Origin: Adiantum capillus-veneris
Taxonomy: Eukaryota > Streptophyta > Polypodiopsida > Polypodiales > Pteridaceae
Direction of reading: 5' to 3'
Assembly (NCBI GenBank): GCA_014529385.2
Contig: CM043968.1
Location: forward strand, 9,610,648-9,674,647
DNA length: 64,000 nucleotides
In this document: positions 39,241 to 50,123 of the stretch, one piece after another
How the letters are laid out: the number at the start of each line of letters is the position of its first letter
How positions within the stretch are numbered: the stretch's first letter is position 1
Program-made: the position numbers and the translations under genes
The notes under the pieces: generated by a model
Told to the model about the DNA's origin: nothing
The model's database searches: none
The model's input: the letters and a program-made list of their open reading frames with translations, nothing else

Positions 39241-39404
39241 AAGGTTTTAGAATTAAAGCTATTCATGTAATTGCTTTTGAGTTCGGCTAAGGGCCTTTAT
39301 AAGTGTGCCCAGGGCCTCAGTTCGGATCAGATTTTCTTGGGAGCACTAAGAGGAGGATCCTCAGACATTGTACTTTGAGAAGCATAAGAATAAAGAAATA
39401 CCGA
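39241..39404. repeat. older LTR sequence, left part, split by element T
   Basis: It ends ...AATAAAGAAATACCGA and continues after the 2.8-kb insertion at 42247 as GGCGCTAGTCTTTGCGGCC. Joined through the GAAGG duplication this is the family word found in the E/A/C LTRs (AAAGAAATACCGAAAGGGGCGCC, in part, then TTTTGGGGCC). The element therefore landed inside an LTR of that type. Confidence 0.6.
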
Positions 39405-39409
39405 GAAGG
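39405..39409. other. target-site duplication GAAGG, left
   Basis: GAAGG immediately precedes the TGTGAGAG edge of element T; its exact partner is at 42242-42246. Confidence 0.8.
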
Positions 39410-39805
39410 TGTGAGAGAGCGCGTGTGCGGAAGCGTGAGAGGAGAGAGAGAGAGACAGTAGACCACAAACACAAGATATGGTGAAGAGGGGGCGGTCAGC
39501 CCCCCATGACTACCATGAGCAGAAGACCCAATACACAATGACCAAATGATGGAAGTGGGTACCCCCCTGCCCCCAAAAATAGGTGCCCAAGGGGAGGTAA
39601 GACAAAGCCTCGAAAAATCCCCCACGACCCAACATAAATGATATATGGAAATATATATGTGGGCGCTCGGACAAGGTGGGCGGCCGGCCCCAAACTTTGG
39701 CAGACCAGGTGCAACCTAGACTATGGGTGGCCAGCACATAGACACTAGCGGTACAAGGAAGTGCCCTAGACATGTGTGAAGCAGTAGAGTTGTGTAAATC
39801 TAACA
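39410..39805 (-). repeat. 3' LTR of element T
   Basis: On the minus strand it starts TGTTAGATTTACAC and ends CTCTCACA. It has only a short interrupted GA run where the partner LTR has (GA)29. CCTATTTTTGG near 39580 is a weak TATA candidate. Confidence 0.88.
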
Positions 39806-39816
39806 CCCCCTCTCAG
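39806..39816 (-). other. polypurine tract of element T
   Basis: CTGAGAGGGGG on the minus strand abuts the TGTTAG LTR start. LTR L (34320) has the same GAGAGGGGG-TGTTAG arrangement. Confidence 0.8.
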
Positions 39817-40202
39817 CACCTGATGCTGAATAAATCGCATGAAGCCGAAGATGTGAGGCAAATGATGAAGATGTCTGCAGCAGTCTGGGGTGTCCCGACC
39901 TCCGAGAGATCTCCATGGTAAAGTGCCGTCACGAGCAGTGTAGCAAACTGTTATACTCCACCGATTCAGGGTGAAGATACTGCCGTGAAGGTCCCAAACT
40001 GAGTGAAAACTCCTCCTCGTGAAAGAAGTGCCCAATAGACGTGCAAGTGTCCTGCCCAATAGGATCTGTGGTGTCTGTAGTCAAATTGTCTGGAGAAAAT
40101 GGGAAAGCCCTGAACCGCCATGGGTATGACTGAAAGGCTGTCAATGCATGAAACTGCAACCCAGTGTGGCCAAATGGCTAAGCTGTGTAAAACTCCAGGC
40201 AA

Positions 40203-40578
40203 GCCAGATGTAGCAATCTGCGCCGTAAACGTCCTTTGAAAGCCAGACTAAACAGTCTGCACTATAGAAGCTACCGTAAGCTGCAACAGTCACTGATAGA
40301 CCGCACGGACCACCACCAGATGGTGTCCTGTCAGTAGGTAGGGTAATCCAAGATAAGAGGAAAGCCAGACTCAACAGTCTGCATTGTGAAGGGCCTCTGA
40401 GAAGAGGTGTGGTCAGACTCAACAGTCTGCGCTGTGAAGGACCTCTAAGAAGAGGTGTGGTCAGATCAAGCTGTCTGCACCGTAATTATGCTGTACAAAG
40501 AAGGGAAACCAGACTGAGCAGTCTGTGCTGTGAAGAACCTTTGAGGAGAGGAAAGGCCAGACCAATCTATCTGCGCCA
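40203..40578 (-). repeat. array of about 48-bp units with paired small hairpins inside T
   Basis: Seven degenerate GNCAGACTCAACAGTCTGC boxes at 40203, 40242, 40364, 40411, 40460, 40508 and 40556; the last five are spaced 47-49 bp. The clean box folds CAGACT-CAAC-AGTCTG (6-bp stem, 4-nt loop). Between boxes lies a second dyad: CCTCT-GAGA-AGAGG (40394) and ACCTCT-AAGA-AGAGGT (40441). Confidence 0.8.
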
Positions 40579-41835
40579 TCTTGCTTGTATCTCTTGCCTC
40601 CAATCCTCCGGTGTCAACCAAAACAGAATCCGCGCCAACAACGCCACCAAACGCACCTCGGTGTGGCTCTCAATGTGAATGAGCTGGGAGTGGCCTACTG
40701 CCCAGGTTGGGGGATAAGTCTGCTGTAAGGTTACTGAGGGTGAGGGTAAGCAACTCTGAAGGTAGCAATCCAATGGATCAGGAGTGTAGAAGAGCAACGG
40801 CACTACCATCCAAGCCAAGCTCCGGGTGACTCCGGATGTAGTTGCGTGATGCCTGATCTCCCGCATCTCGCGGGTAAACTCTCCAAGAGAGTCCAAAGCA
40901 CTGAAGTCCCACTCCAGTCTGTAGATCCAAGCAAATGAACCTGTTCAAGAAGAGATCCAAGATTCTCTCCCTAAGTCCATGTAGATGCTCTTGTGTAAGC
41001 AAGTGATACGACGTGTCCAGGTCAAGTGGTAAGTGTCTGTCCACCCAAGATGGTGCTGTCTTCTCTGGGAATGTCGGAATCCCATATGCCATGAGCATGG
41101 CCATATCTCGTGTGAACTCCTCTGATGAGTGCATAGGTCTGTCCATAGCAAATACAAGTCACCACCCCCTCTAGAGTACGCAACCACCGAATGATGGCTG
41201 GAATGAATGGATCTCCCAAGGATCGTACACCTGTGGATGATCAAGCTGATGCCGAAGATACCATGTACTGCAGCACTCATGGAGATACCGCATGGACCAC
41301 CAACGGATGGTGTCCTGGAAGGAGGTAACTTCATCCTCAGTGAAAAACACAAACCATGTGGCTGCTGTCCACCCAAAAACGCAACTGCAAGGAGATGAAA
41401 ACGCTGCTGTCCAGCAATTTTCAGTGTGCTTGTACGCTCCCGGCAGGGGCCGGAGCGGTGCAGAGGGTCCAGAAAGGGTTTATCTCTGTGTGCACAACTG
41501 TCGGAGGGCTGGAAACAGAGAAAAAACAGGAGTAGTTAAAGGCTGAAATCTGTAGCAGATGAAGAGGTTTCTCGACAGTAGGCACCGAATGCCGAGCCGT
41601 GTAGGAAAGCAAGATCCATGTGGGCCAAGCTGAGCGCTGTCCCTGCTGCTGAAAACGCTGCTGATTGCCAAAAACGCCCGCTTGATCTGCAAAAACGCAG
41701 GTGGAGGGGGGTCCTCCGCGATGAAAACGCAGGATGTCCCATCGCGTGCCTGGCTGGCTTTTGCAAAAAACACTAGCAGATCTGATCTTGGGAGAGAAAC
41801 CCGATGTGGGGATGCGCCTTGGACATGAAGAGCTT

Positions 41836-41851
41836 GAAGCTGCTGATACCA
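41836..41851 (-). other. primer-binding site of element T
   Basis: Minus strand TGGTATCAGCAGCTTC directly after the LTR end CTCACA. The first nine bases match the initiator-Met PBS; AGC follows after a 2-base difference. Confidence 0.7.
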
Positions 41852-41870
41852 TGTGAGAGTATGCGTGTGC

Positions 41871-41934
<64 letters not shown>

Positions 41935-42241
41935 ACAAACGCAAGATATGGTGAAGAGGGGGCGATCAGTCCCCCATGACTACCATGAGCAGAAAACGCA
42001 ATAAACAATGACCAAATGATGGAAGTGGGTACCCCCTTGGCCCCATAAATAGGTGCCCAAGGGGAGGTAGGGCAAAGCTTGGAAAAATCCCCCATGACCC
42101 AATATAAATGATATATGGAAATATATATGTGGGCAGCCGAACCAGGTACAACCTAGACTATGGGTGGCAGCCCGAAGACACTAGCTGTACAAGGAAGTGC
42201 CCTAGACCTGTGTGAAGCAGCAAAGTAGTGTAAATCTAACA
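41852..42241 (-). repeat. 5' LTR of element T
   Basis: Same ends as the 3' LTR and about 90 percent alike by eye. It carries an uninterrupted (GA)29 tract (41875-41932). Minus-strand CCTATTTATGGGG (about 42040-42052) is a plausible TATA region. Confidence 0.88.
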
Positions 42242-42246
42242 GAAGG
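42242..42246. other. target-site duplication GAAGG, right
   Basis: Exact partner of 39405-39409. Confidence 0.8.
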
Positions 42247-42440
42247 GGCGCTAGTCTTTGCGGCCAGTGCATTTGGGTGCAGAACTCCGTCGTGTCGTGT
42301 CATCTCTCCTCTTGTCTCTACCTCTATTTTAAGCTTTGTTCAATTGTTTCTAGTTTCTGTCGCGTGTGTCGCTGTAGATCTTCGGCTGGGAGTGTCCAAG
42401 TCTATGATACCTTCTCAAAATCAAGAAGCATGAACGCTAT
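42247..42440. repeat. older LTR/LINE-like sequence right of element T
   Basis: Continues the split LTR word (GGCGCTAGTCTTTGCGGCC). From about 42340, GTGTGTCGCTGTAGATCTTCGGCTGGGAGTGTC (in part) matches the antisense of 28180-28235, the end of a LINE RT fragment. Confidence 0.5.
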
Positions 42441-42444
42441 ACGC

Positions 42445-43150
42445 TGATCTCTCTAACGAGCCCATTCAATTGCATCATAGAAAGTGAGGATGTTATCTAA
42501 AATACACCGCTCTTGCACAAAACCTGTCTGTGAAGCATGGATGAGATCGAGCGTGAAGGGTTTTAAGCGCATATTGATCATGCGAGCAAAGATCTTATAC
42601 TCGGTGGACATAAGAGTGATCGGTCTCCATTGTTGCAGGGACGATGTATCTTTGCCTTTCGGTATAAGAGAAATAAGTCCCGAACACAGAGGCAGGTATC
42701 TCTCCCATGTCAAATATGTGCTGGAAAGCGTAGCGGGGCTAAGAGCATCCCAGAATTGCAAAAAGAATTGTCTAGTCAACCCATCCTCTCCAAGACAGGA
42801 GGCATCATCAAGGCCGAGCACTGCGCCATGCATCTCCTGCATAGAGAAGGGGGATAGTGACTTATGGCACATAACCTCTCTAACCACTGGCTGCACATGT
42901 AACCAAACCTCTTCTCTCGCACACAAAATATCATCGTAAGTTGATAAGCGATAAACAAATGCTCAAAATAATTTCAAGCTATGTCAAGGACCTCATCAAG
43001 ATCCGTATGTAACCTATCTACAGAATCACGTAAGACTCTAATGGAAGTCCCTTGGGACGATTCCGGAAATGCGCAAAGAAATCCTTATTCATCATTATCC
43101 GTTTTCGATATCCATGTCGAGACCGAAGCATGATAGGCAAATTCCAATTT
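42445..43150 (-). pseudogene. LINE RT N-terminal half
   Basis: Minus strand: MMNKDFFAHFRNRPKG (about 43090) is the linker before RT, then GLDDASCLGEDGLTRQFF (about 42820), LPLCSGLISLIPKGKDTSSL (about 42690-42640), QWRPITLMSTEYKIFARM and QTGFVQERCILDNIL (about 42510). The frame 42926-42453 is open over 157 codons and breaks off before the catalytic YADD at the join with the sequence at 42440. Confidence 0.85.
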
Positions 43151-43189
43151 CTTAGTTTGAATGTGACTAAGTGTCTCTCAGGTGTCAAC

Positions 43190-43735
43190 TTCGCGCTCTC
43201 TGAAGAACTCATCTCAGGGTTGCCGGCGTATGCCAAGGTACATGAGGCTTTGGAGAAGTCTCAAGCACGGTATAAGGAGCAGCAGATAAGCCTCCACATG
43301 ACTTGTAGCTAAAGGAAGAGGATTGGGTGCTACTACAGCTTGAGAAGGCACGCCTACAAAAATGGAAGGGTAAGGAGAGGCTTTTTTCAAAGCTAAGTAT
43401 GCGATACTATGGACCTTTCCAAATACAAAAAAAGATAAAAAATGTATTCTTCAGATTGAAGTTACTAGATACTTAGAAGATTCACAATGCATTTCATGTG
43501 AGTTTATTGAACCTTTCAAAGGTGAGGTGCCACTGTATAGGAAGCGAGATGAGCAGCCCGGGGTGATAGAGACAGCAGAGATCTTCATTGAACATTCCCG
43601 AACGGGTCCTCAGTCACAAGGTAAGGAAAGTGAAAGGTAAGCTGACACGACGATATTTAATCAAGTTCGGAAATTATCCGGCTCTTGATGCCAATTGGAT
43701 GGAGGAGGAGGACTAAGCAGATATTTGATACTCCT
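43190..43735 (+). pseudogene. gypsy integrase C-terminal end
   Basis: ELISGLPAYAKVHEALEKSQARYKEQ (43205-43285, in part) and, after a stop, EEDWVLLQLEKARLQKW and RYYGPFQIQKKIKN (about 43320-43440), then NAFHVSLLNLSKV. This is the end of a Ty3-gypsy integrase (compare 8230-8420). The rest of pol is missing. 43736-44355 is 3' non-coding DNA with several GATGTGGATGTGA words and no gene. Confidence 0.75.
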
Positions 43736-44355
43736 CAAATATTAGAGTTTTACCTTGAAGATTTTGGTCTAGCACCGACTATTCCAAGTGTTACAAATGA
43801 ATTAGCACATTGAATCTGGTGCGTTGCGGATTGCACAAGAGAGGAGTTACTCTACTCTTTGTCACATGTTATCTGAATAAAGTCACTGACTTCTTCTTAG
43901 ATTTCAGAGATACTGACGGGTTGACAGTATTCTGCTGAATGACGTTATGTAATGAAGTATTGTTAAATGGGAATTCCTAAAATAAATTCGTTACGTGTGC
44001 TCTCTCATGTGTGAATTGTTTTGAGTGTGTGTTTGAAAGGTAAAATGACTGCAACATTTTGTATTGTTCACCTGAGGGTGATGTGGATGTGATAGTAACG
44101 AGATTTAGGATATGAAGACATCCGCCAAAAGGTCAGTGTGGTCTGGATGTGATTGCTAAATGAGTTACAATGATTATGATTCTCATCTAATATATCGACG
44201 GGGATAGTGATGTGAACGTGATGTGGATGTTCAGTGACTCTCGTCTTCGTGCACGTGTTGGATGTGCGTCGATACTTAGACTCAGTGTCTATTGAACTAG
44301 TTTTTGTCCTATGTCTCTTTTGCAGGTATAATCGAGGGTGATTACAATTATTTCG

Positions 44356-44690
44356 AGAGGGGGGTATGGCACAAAGTGATGATGTGGCATGGCCTAAAGA
44401 ACAAAGCCCGGACAAAAGGGGCCTAAACCTCTCTAAAAGATACACAAGAAGTTTCAACCAACTTACAGAACCCTACAACATTTTCCTAGAGCAGCCGATT
44501 TCACATGCTTTCCACATAGGCATGGGGCCAGTACAATGGACTATATCATGGCACAGCCGAGCTTCATCCCCTGCATTCACGATTTCCCAATAGAACCCAA
44601 ACCAGTGGGTGTAATAGTGGGTCATGCTCTCTAGAAATTTTCCGTCTCCTTTCAGTAAAGTACAACCCAAGTGTTAGGAGGGAGGACACA
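44356..44690 (+). repeat. polypurine tract and truncated LTR start after the integrase end
   Basis: GAGAGGGGGGTA (44355-44365) is followed by TGGCACAAAGTGATGATGTGG, a plausible LTR start at 44366. It is cut near 44690 where LINE coding sequence begins. Confidence 0.4.
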
Positions 44691-45460
44691 TACCAGCTAT
44701 ACATTAACACCAGAGAGTGACTCTGTTTATACAGAGGAGATCTATAGTCGTCTATGTACAACAGCCAGGCCAGGACTCTCAGTGGAGGAGATCACCACAG
44801 AACTGGGACCATGCCTCAAAACAGCTGGTATGACAAGGAGTATGGAGACACAAGAGCACATCTTCAGAGAGATATTCTCCTAGGGATCATCAATCACAGA
44901 CAGTCTCGAATAGCCTTCAGGCGCCTTGTGCGACGGAAGAAGCGAGAATGAAACTTATACCAGTTGTTCTTGAGTAGAGATTCAACAGAGGCATGGCGTT
45001 TCTTTCATGAGCACTCCCCACCCCCAATGATTACTTCTGATGTGTGGGGTCAGTATGCAACATCCTTATATATGGTCCCTGGACATACACCCCTTCCAGA
45101 TCATCTTGAGCCATGCCCATCTACGAGTACCTTCTTCACCACTGAGATGGTAAAGACGGCCATTGAGAGGATGAAAACCAGGAGGGCACACGATCACGAT
45201 GGTCTAGTAGCTGAGCACTTTATACACGCTAGAGATATGTTGGCAGAGGTTTTTGCACTTCTATTCATTCGTATTCTACCTGAGACTTGGAGTCTGTCTA
45301 CTATTGTGCCCATCTTCAAGGTAGGTGATCCTACATAGCCTCGAAACTATTGTACTATTATATTTGGACACACATTCGCATGGTTGTTTGCATATATCCT
45401 TGAGAAGCACTTGAGTAGATGGGCAAAGAGGGGGGAATACGGGCAGCGGGATAGGCCGGT
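44690..45460 (+). pseudogene. LINE: endonuclease-RT linker and RT start
   Basis: Frames give NSWYDKEYGDTRAHLQRD (about 44825-44880) and RLVRRKKRE (about 44920-44948), the linker typical before RT. Then, from 44964, WRFFHEHSPPPMITSDVWG, TEMVKTAIERMKTRRAHDHD, GLVAEHFIHA, WSLSTIVPIFKVGDPT and, after a TAG (45336-45338), RNYCTIIFGHTFAWLFAYIL. It breaks off before the catalytic box, at about 45460-45540. Confidence 0.8.
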
Positions 45461-45545
45461 TTTAGTACTCTTGACCATATTCTAACACTCAGAGCCATCA
45501 TTGAGGAGGGTAGGGCACATGGGGGAGGGATTTATTGTAGCTTTG

Positions 45546-46832
45546 TGAAACTGGCCCGTAGGGCAGTAGACTTTATCTTTCACCTGATTCTTTACTTGAT
45601 AACTTTACGACACAGAGGAAAACTTCACGAATAAACCTGTGACTGGTATCAACACTTCAAACAAAGCACGGCTTGGCAGGTAGAGTGCTACCAAGCAGAC
45701 AACGACACCCTGGAGGCCCCAAAGACTGCGCCCCTTTCGGTATTTCTTTATTCTTATAAAACTTGGGAGAAAACCTACATGTTCCTACGAGCTGTCCCGC
45801 TTTTACCGGGATGAAATGGCCTACTCTAGCCCGATTTTGGCAGCATAACCGCAATAGGAGGCTTCACAAACAAAATCCCCATGCCAAAGGTGACTTTCCC
45901 GGCACATACGAACACTTTCCTAAACCTGGCGAGAATCTGCAGCACGCTAAATTCTCCGTTTTTTGCCCTGAAAATGCACCAGATCACCTGCATAGTGATT
46001 CCAACGCTTCCCCGAAGCTCCTGGGGGTATTAGGGATCAATTAGGACCAAAACCCTAAACCTACAAAAATACACAGCAGGCTGTATTTTCCTGTTTAGGG
46101 ATCCGTTTCGCGTGCCGGTCGCATTCGTAGCAAGCCCTCAAGCTCCCGCACCTGTAGGGCTACTTGCCCTTTGAATCAGACGAGATTTCTCACGTGAAAT
46201 CTCTCCGAATTCACCCGTACCTACGGTGGATTAGCAACTAGCTAATCTAGTACCTGTGCAAGAGGCTCTTGCCTCGGCAATCGTGCATGAACCCACACAA
46301 TTGTACATACAGATGAAAAGCCCTCGAACGAGGCATCACGTTTCTGTATTCACAGGGGGAGAGAGGTGCACGAGAGCGAAATCACTGCGCTACAAAGCTG
46401 TGATCACCTGCACCCACTACTCACACACACCGTAGCATTCAAATGAGTGAAATTTAGCCTCTCTGTGATTTTTGGGCGCCCTCTTTGCTGATGGGTTAGG
46501 CAAAATCACGTGCAGTCGCCAAGTGTCCACTTTGCCTCTTTTGAATTAAATTCCTCGTATGCACCAACTTATAAAGTGTAGCAAGGGGCCTAAATGACTT
46601 TGAACAGAGCCTAGACACCCTTTTACTGCTCGGATTCCAGTGCTAATTGGCCCGACCATCTCGTGGCGACCTACCCCTCCCGATTGCGGGTGAAACTCTC
46701 GGCCATGAATTTCACACTGGCCACACAATGTCCCGCCATTTGTGACTTCAAAAAGAGGGTCCCAAAAATTAAATAAAAATCAAGGGAAAGAAACCAACAA
46801 CTAAGGTTAGTGGTTGCTGCAGCCTCGTGACA
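45546..46832 (-). repeat. 3' LTR of gypsy B-C
   Basis: Minus strand starts TGTCACGAGGCTGCAGC and ends GGGCCAGTTTCA, the same ends as A, E and F. Near 46182-46203 it holds the inverted repeat GAGATTTC-TCACGT-GAAATCTC with a CACGTG G-box core. About 1.29 kb. Confidence 0.75.
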
Positions 46833-46844
46833 TAGCCCCCTCTT
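46833..46844 (-). other. polypurine tract of gypsy B-C
   Basis: Minus strand AAGAGGGGGCTA next to the LTR start TGTCACGAGG. The stretch 46845-47166 upstream has no domain and follows the internal deletion. Confidence 0.7.
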
Positions 46845-47166
46845 GAAATCGCAAATGTCCTCGATTGCATGCCAAAGATACATGCCATAGATGATTTAGT
46901 GTGATTAGCACTCTTTTATCATCACATGTATCCGCAGGAAAGGTTATGAAACATAGATACAAATGACTTAATGAGACCTTCATACTTTTGTCATTTCATC
47001 TACGATAGAAATGAGCATGATACCTTTAGCATTTGTAGAGCAGTGTCCACTTCTATTGCATTGAATCCGTATGTATATTTGATGTGCTAGCTCCATCATT
47101 ACCCCTCTTTCTAACACGTTGGGTTGGGGCATATGTAGGTTGTAACCCAAAGGCCTCAAGGTAAAG

Positions 47167-47618
47167 CTACATTACATCTGCAACACCCTCTAGTCGGTCA
47201 AGAATATCATCAATCCTTGGGATAGGAAACCTGTTCTTGATGGTATTCTTATTCAACGCACGGTAATCAATACACATGCGCCAAGAGCCATCCTTCTTTT
47301 GCACTAGAAGCACTAGGGAACAAAAGGGTGAAGAACTAGGTTGAATCAACCCTTTCTCTAGCAACTCCTCTACTTGGCCCATAATCTCTTTTTGTTGAGC
47401 TGCGCTAACCCTGTAGGAAGGCCTATTTGATGGGCTACAATCTATCACCAAATCTATCGCATGATCCTCGGGCCTCTCTGACGTCAAACGAGACGGTAAT
47501 GAATCAGAAAAACAGTTACTAAACTCTCACAAAAATGCTGACCTTTCTTTATCTAACACAAATAAATCTGACTGACAATTATCTGAACATCACGTGCAAA
47601 AATCAAGTACGCAAAAAG
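47167..47618 (-). pseudogene. gypsy B-C, end of protease linker and start of RT
   Basis: Minus strand: NHLFAYLIFARD (47618), then after frame breaks [34 protein letters not shown] (47475-47375, in part), [18 protein letters not shown] and [17 protein letters not shown]. It jumps at about 47180 to unrelated 3' sequence, so the catalytic part is gone. Confidence 0.85.
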
Positions 47619-47623
47619 ATGAT
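47619..47623. other. target-site duplication ATGAT, left of solo LTR E
   Basis: ATGAT directly before TGTCATGAGG; the partner at 53700-53704 directly follows GGCCGGTTCCA. Removing E restores the reading frame of B-C. Confidence 0.9.
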
Positions 47624-48899
47624 TGTCATGAGGATGTGGCAACTACTAACTTTAGTTGTTGGTTTCTTTCCAATGATTTTTGTTTAATTTTTGAGACCCT
47701 CTTTTTGAAGTTGCAAATGGTCGGACATTGTATGGCCAATGTGAACAGTAGTTTCACCCGCAGACGGGAAGTTGGTCGGCACTGGAATTCATATAGTAAG
47801 AGGATGTCTAGGCTCAATCCAAGATCATGTAGGTCCCCCCGTCGCACTTAGCAAGTTGGTGGATATTAGGAAGTGAACTCAATAAAAGCATAAAGTCGAG
47901 GTGGGATCACCAATAGAAAGTATCCGACAGTTGGGTCACATTGCACTTTTGGATGCGGTCCCGATGGGGATTGATGGTCAGATAACCAATGGGAGTCCAA
48001 TGGAAGGATCCCCTAAAATTTAGGGAACTGTTATTTTGGGCCACGAAATCTATTCGCGTCATTAGCTTCAGAATGACAAGGAGAACATTTTATTACTCTG
48101 TTGTAAAGTCAACTGATGCACCAGTTGAGAGATTTTTAAGCAGGAAGCCCAATGCGGGGAGATTGCATGCATGAGTGCCAAGTGGCACTTTTTGGCCAAT
48201 TTACCAAGTTTGGGAGAACATAACTCGTAACTGACTTTTTGGAGCAGTTTTGGAGGCTGATAACTCTGATTTTTAGTCATTTCTCTCCATTTTTGAGCTT
48301 CCCATGACTTTACCTAGGACCAAGGAGCCCATTTTCAACATTGGAAGGCATCAGATGCGTGTTTACAGGGCTGTTTTGCTACGTTTTCAGCAATACACAG
48401 GTTTTGGTAGCCATGCAAATCTTCCCCTTTTGCATCTATTTGTTCACAAATGCATTACAGGTCAAGCGCAGAAGAGGGAGCGTTGCATTTTTAGTTGGGA
48501 GAGGCCTCACATTTTGCAATTGTCATAGGTTAAGAGCTATAGAGTGCTAGCTTTCCTCTCTATGTACAGTGTGGTGCTAGGAGTGACGACCTGCACACAC
48601 TACATTGCTCCCTCTCTCTCTCTCTCCCCTACGTGCAGTTATGTGATGCCCCACAAGAGGGCTCCTCATTTGACTGATGTACAGCTGTGTGGTTTCATGC
48701 TTTTGTGCTGAGGCAAGAGCCTCCCTGAGCAAGAACAGGAGTAGCTAACTGCCACTCCAAAGTAGCTAACTGCCACTCCAAAGCAGGCACCGGTGAGGGT
48801 CATAACCTCACCAAACAGGTGCGTTTTCAGCGCTGGTTATGTGCTGAAAATTGATTGTTTTTCAGCCATACAGACGACATATCCATTGGGAACAATGTC

Positions 48900-50112
48900 T
48901 GTAAGGTGCAGCGGAATGAATGTTTGCGCTTTGCTCAAGATGAGTGCTCCGAACTGTGCTCAAGGTTCCTTTTGTTCTTATAGAAGGGAGAGCCTTCCGT
49001 TCTTAATGAGAGAATTCAATGATCATAACAAGGTGAATGGACACTGTGCGTGCAAGTGTATGAGACTGAGAGATAGAGAGAAAAGAATACGACACCAGAG
49101 ACGTAAAACCCTCCTCTGAAGGCCCCACTCTCGTCGGCGAGAGTGGTCTACCTATGATTGCACAAACTGGTACAAACGGTATGCATGTGACTGATGCAAG
49201 TCTAGGCTATGTCGGCGATGACGACGGGGACGACGAGACCGACCTAAGGGCTGAAATCTTCAAGTGAGTATCTGCTGTCCAAAAACACTATGGGCTGAAA
49301 TCTGCGGCTAAGCCAAAACCGCTGATTTTAGGGCTGTTTTCTGATGGTCTTTGTCGCTGAAAATCTGCAGGTTTCGGGCTGAAAACTGAGGTTCTTAAAG
49401 TCTGAAATTGAGTGTCTTTCCGGGCTGAATCTGCTACTCTTTAGGGGCTGAACTTGAAGGTACTTCATGGCTGAAAAACGCTGCAGGCTGAGGTCATAAA
49501 GGCTGAAAACGCTAGGCCAAAACTGATGTCAAAAACGCTAGGTTGCTGAGCTTTGCAAAAACGCTAGCTGATGGGATCTGTGGCGATGGTGCTGGTGCAA
49601 AACGCTAGGCGATGATGCTTCCAAAAACTCTAGCTTGCTGAGGTTGTGGATGAAGAAAACGCTAGGGAAAAAGTTCTTCTTGCTTGGAGGAAAACCACCA
49701 AGGGGTCTTGTTGGAGAAGTTGCCTGCTGAGCTTGGCTCCTGTTGCCTCTTCTGCCAAATAGTGCTAGTTTAGGTTTGCTTATATACAAACTTACTCAAT
49801 TTGCCCTACCTACTTTCCAACAAAAGTCACTTAAAAATAATAAGTGAAAAATATTAAAAATAGGTAAAATAGGCTAAATGCACTGGAAAATTCCCCTGAT
49901 GGAATCTGATGGATTTTGATGGGAATATTGATGGTCATGCTGTGTGCAACCAGAGGATATGCATCTACACTAAGTGATTGGGCATGCACGGTCTACGAAT
50001 AGACTCACAAAAGTGCTAGATCACTTCTAATCTAGACTGACTGGACTGAACTGAACCCTGATCATGCTGTAGCTTGTCCACGGACACATAGGGTTGGATG
50101 TGTCACGTGACA
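48900..50112 (-). repeat. 3' LTR of element G
   Basis: Minus strand starts with the perfect palindrome TGTCACGTGACA and ends CGCTGCACCTTACA. It has a TATA box (49779-49787) followed in sense direction by about seven AGCGTTTT words between 49,660 and 49,470. Confidence 0.85.
49779..49787 (-). promoter_or_regulatory. TATA box of the G LTR
   Basis: Minus strand TATATAAGC. The 5' LTR has the same box at 52900-52908. It lies about 330 bp inside the LTR. Confidence 0.6.
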
Positions 50113-50120
50113 TCCCCTCC
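50113..50120 (-). other. polypurine tract of element G
   Basis: Minus strand GGAGGGGA abuts TGTCACGTGACA. The same arrangement is at 59645-59652 in G2. Confidence 0.8.
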
Positions 50121-50123
50121 TTT

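Larger units (their letters stand above)
39410..42241 (-). mobile_element. non-autonomous LTR retrotransposon T, 2832 bp, complete
   Basis: Two direct LTRs (396 and 390 bp), PBS, polypurine tract and perfect 5-bp target duplications define a complete insertion on the minus strand. The about 2.05-kb interior has no gag, protease, RT or integrase motif. Minus-strand frames (41376-40945 and 40422-40141) share a short repeat (TPSVGGPCGISMSAAV and TPSGGGPCGLSVTVAA) but no known domain. It is larger than a TRIM and smaller than typical LARDs. It must have used proteins from another element. Confidence 0.88.

Noticed and set aside
40203-40578. CRISPR-like array in element T
   Set aside because: Repeats are degenerate, the spacers are also repeated, there are no cas genes, and the host is a plant.
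37797-43150. Single LINE made of the endonuclease (38 kb) and RT (43 kb) pieces
   Set aside because: On the minus strand the RT piece lies upstream of the endonuclease piece, the reverse of LINE order, so they are separate insertions.
49538-49789. 84-codon frame conserved in both G LTRs (also 52660-52911)
   Set aside because: Conservation follows from LTR identity, and its first codons overlap the TATA box, so it cannot be at the start of the LTR transcript.
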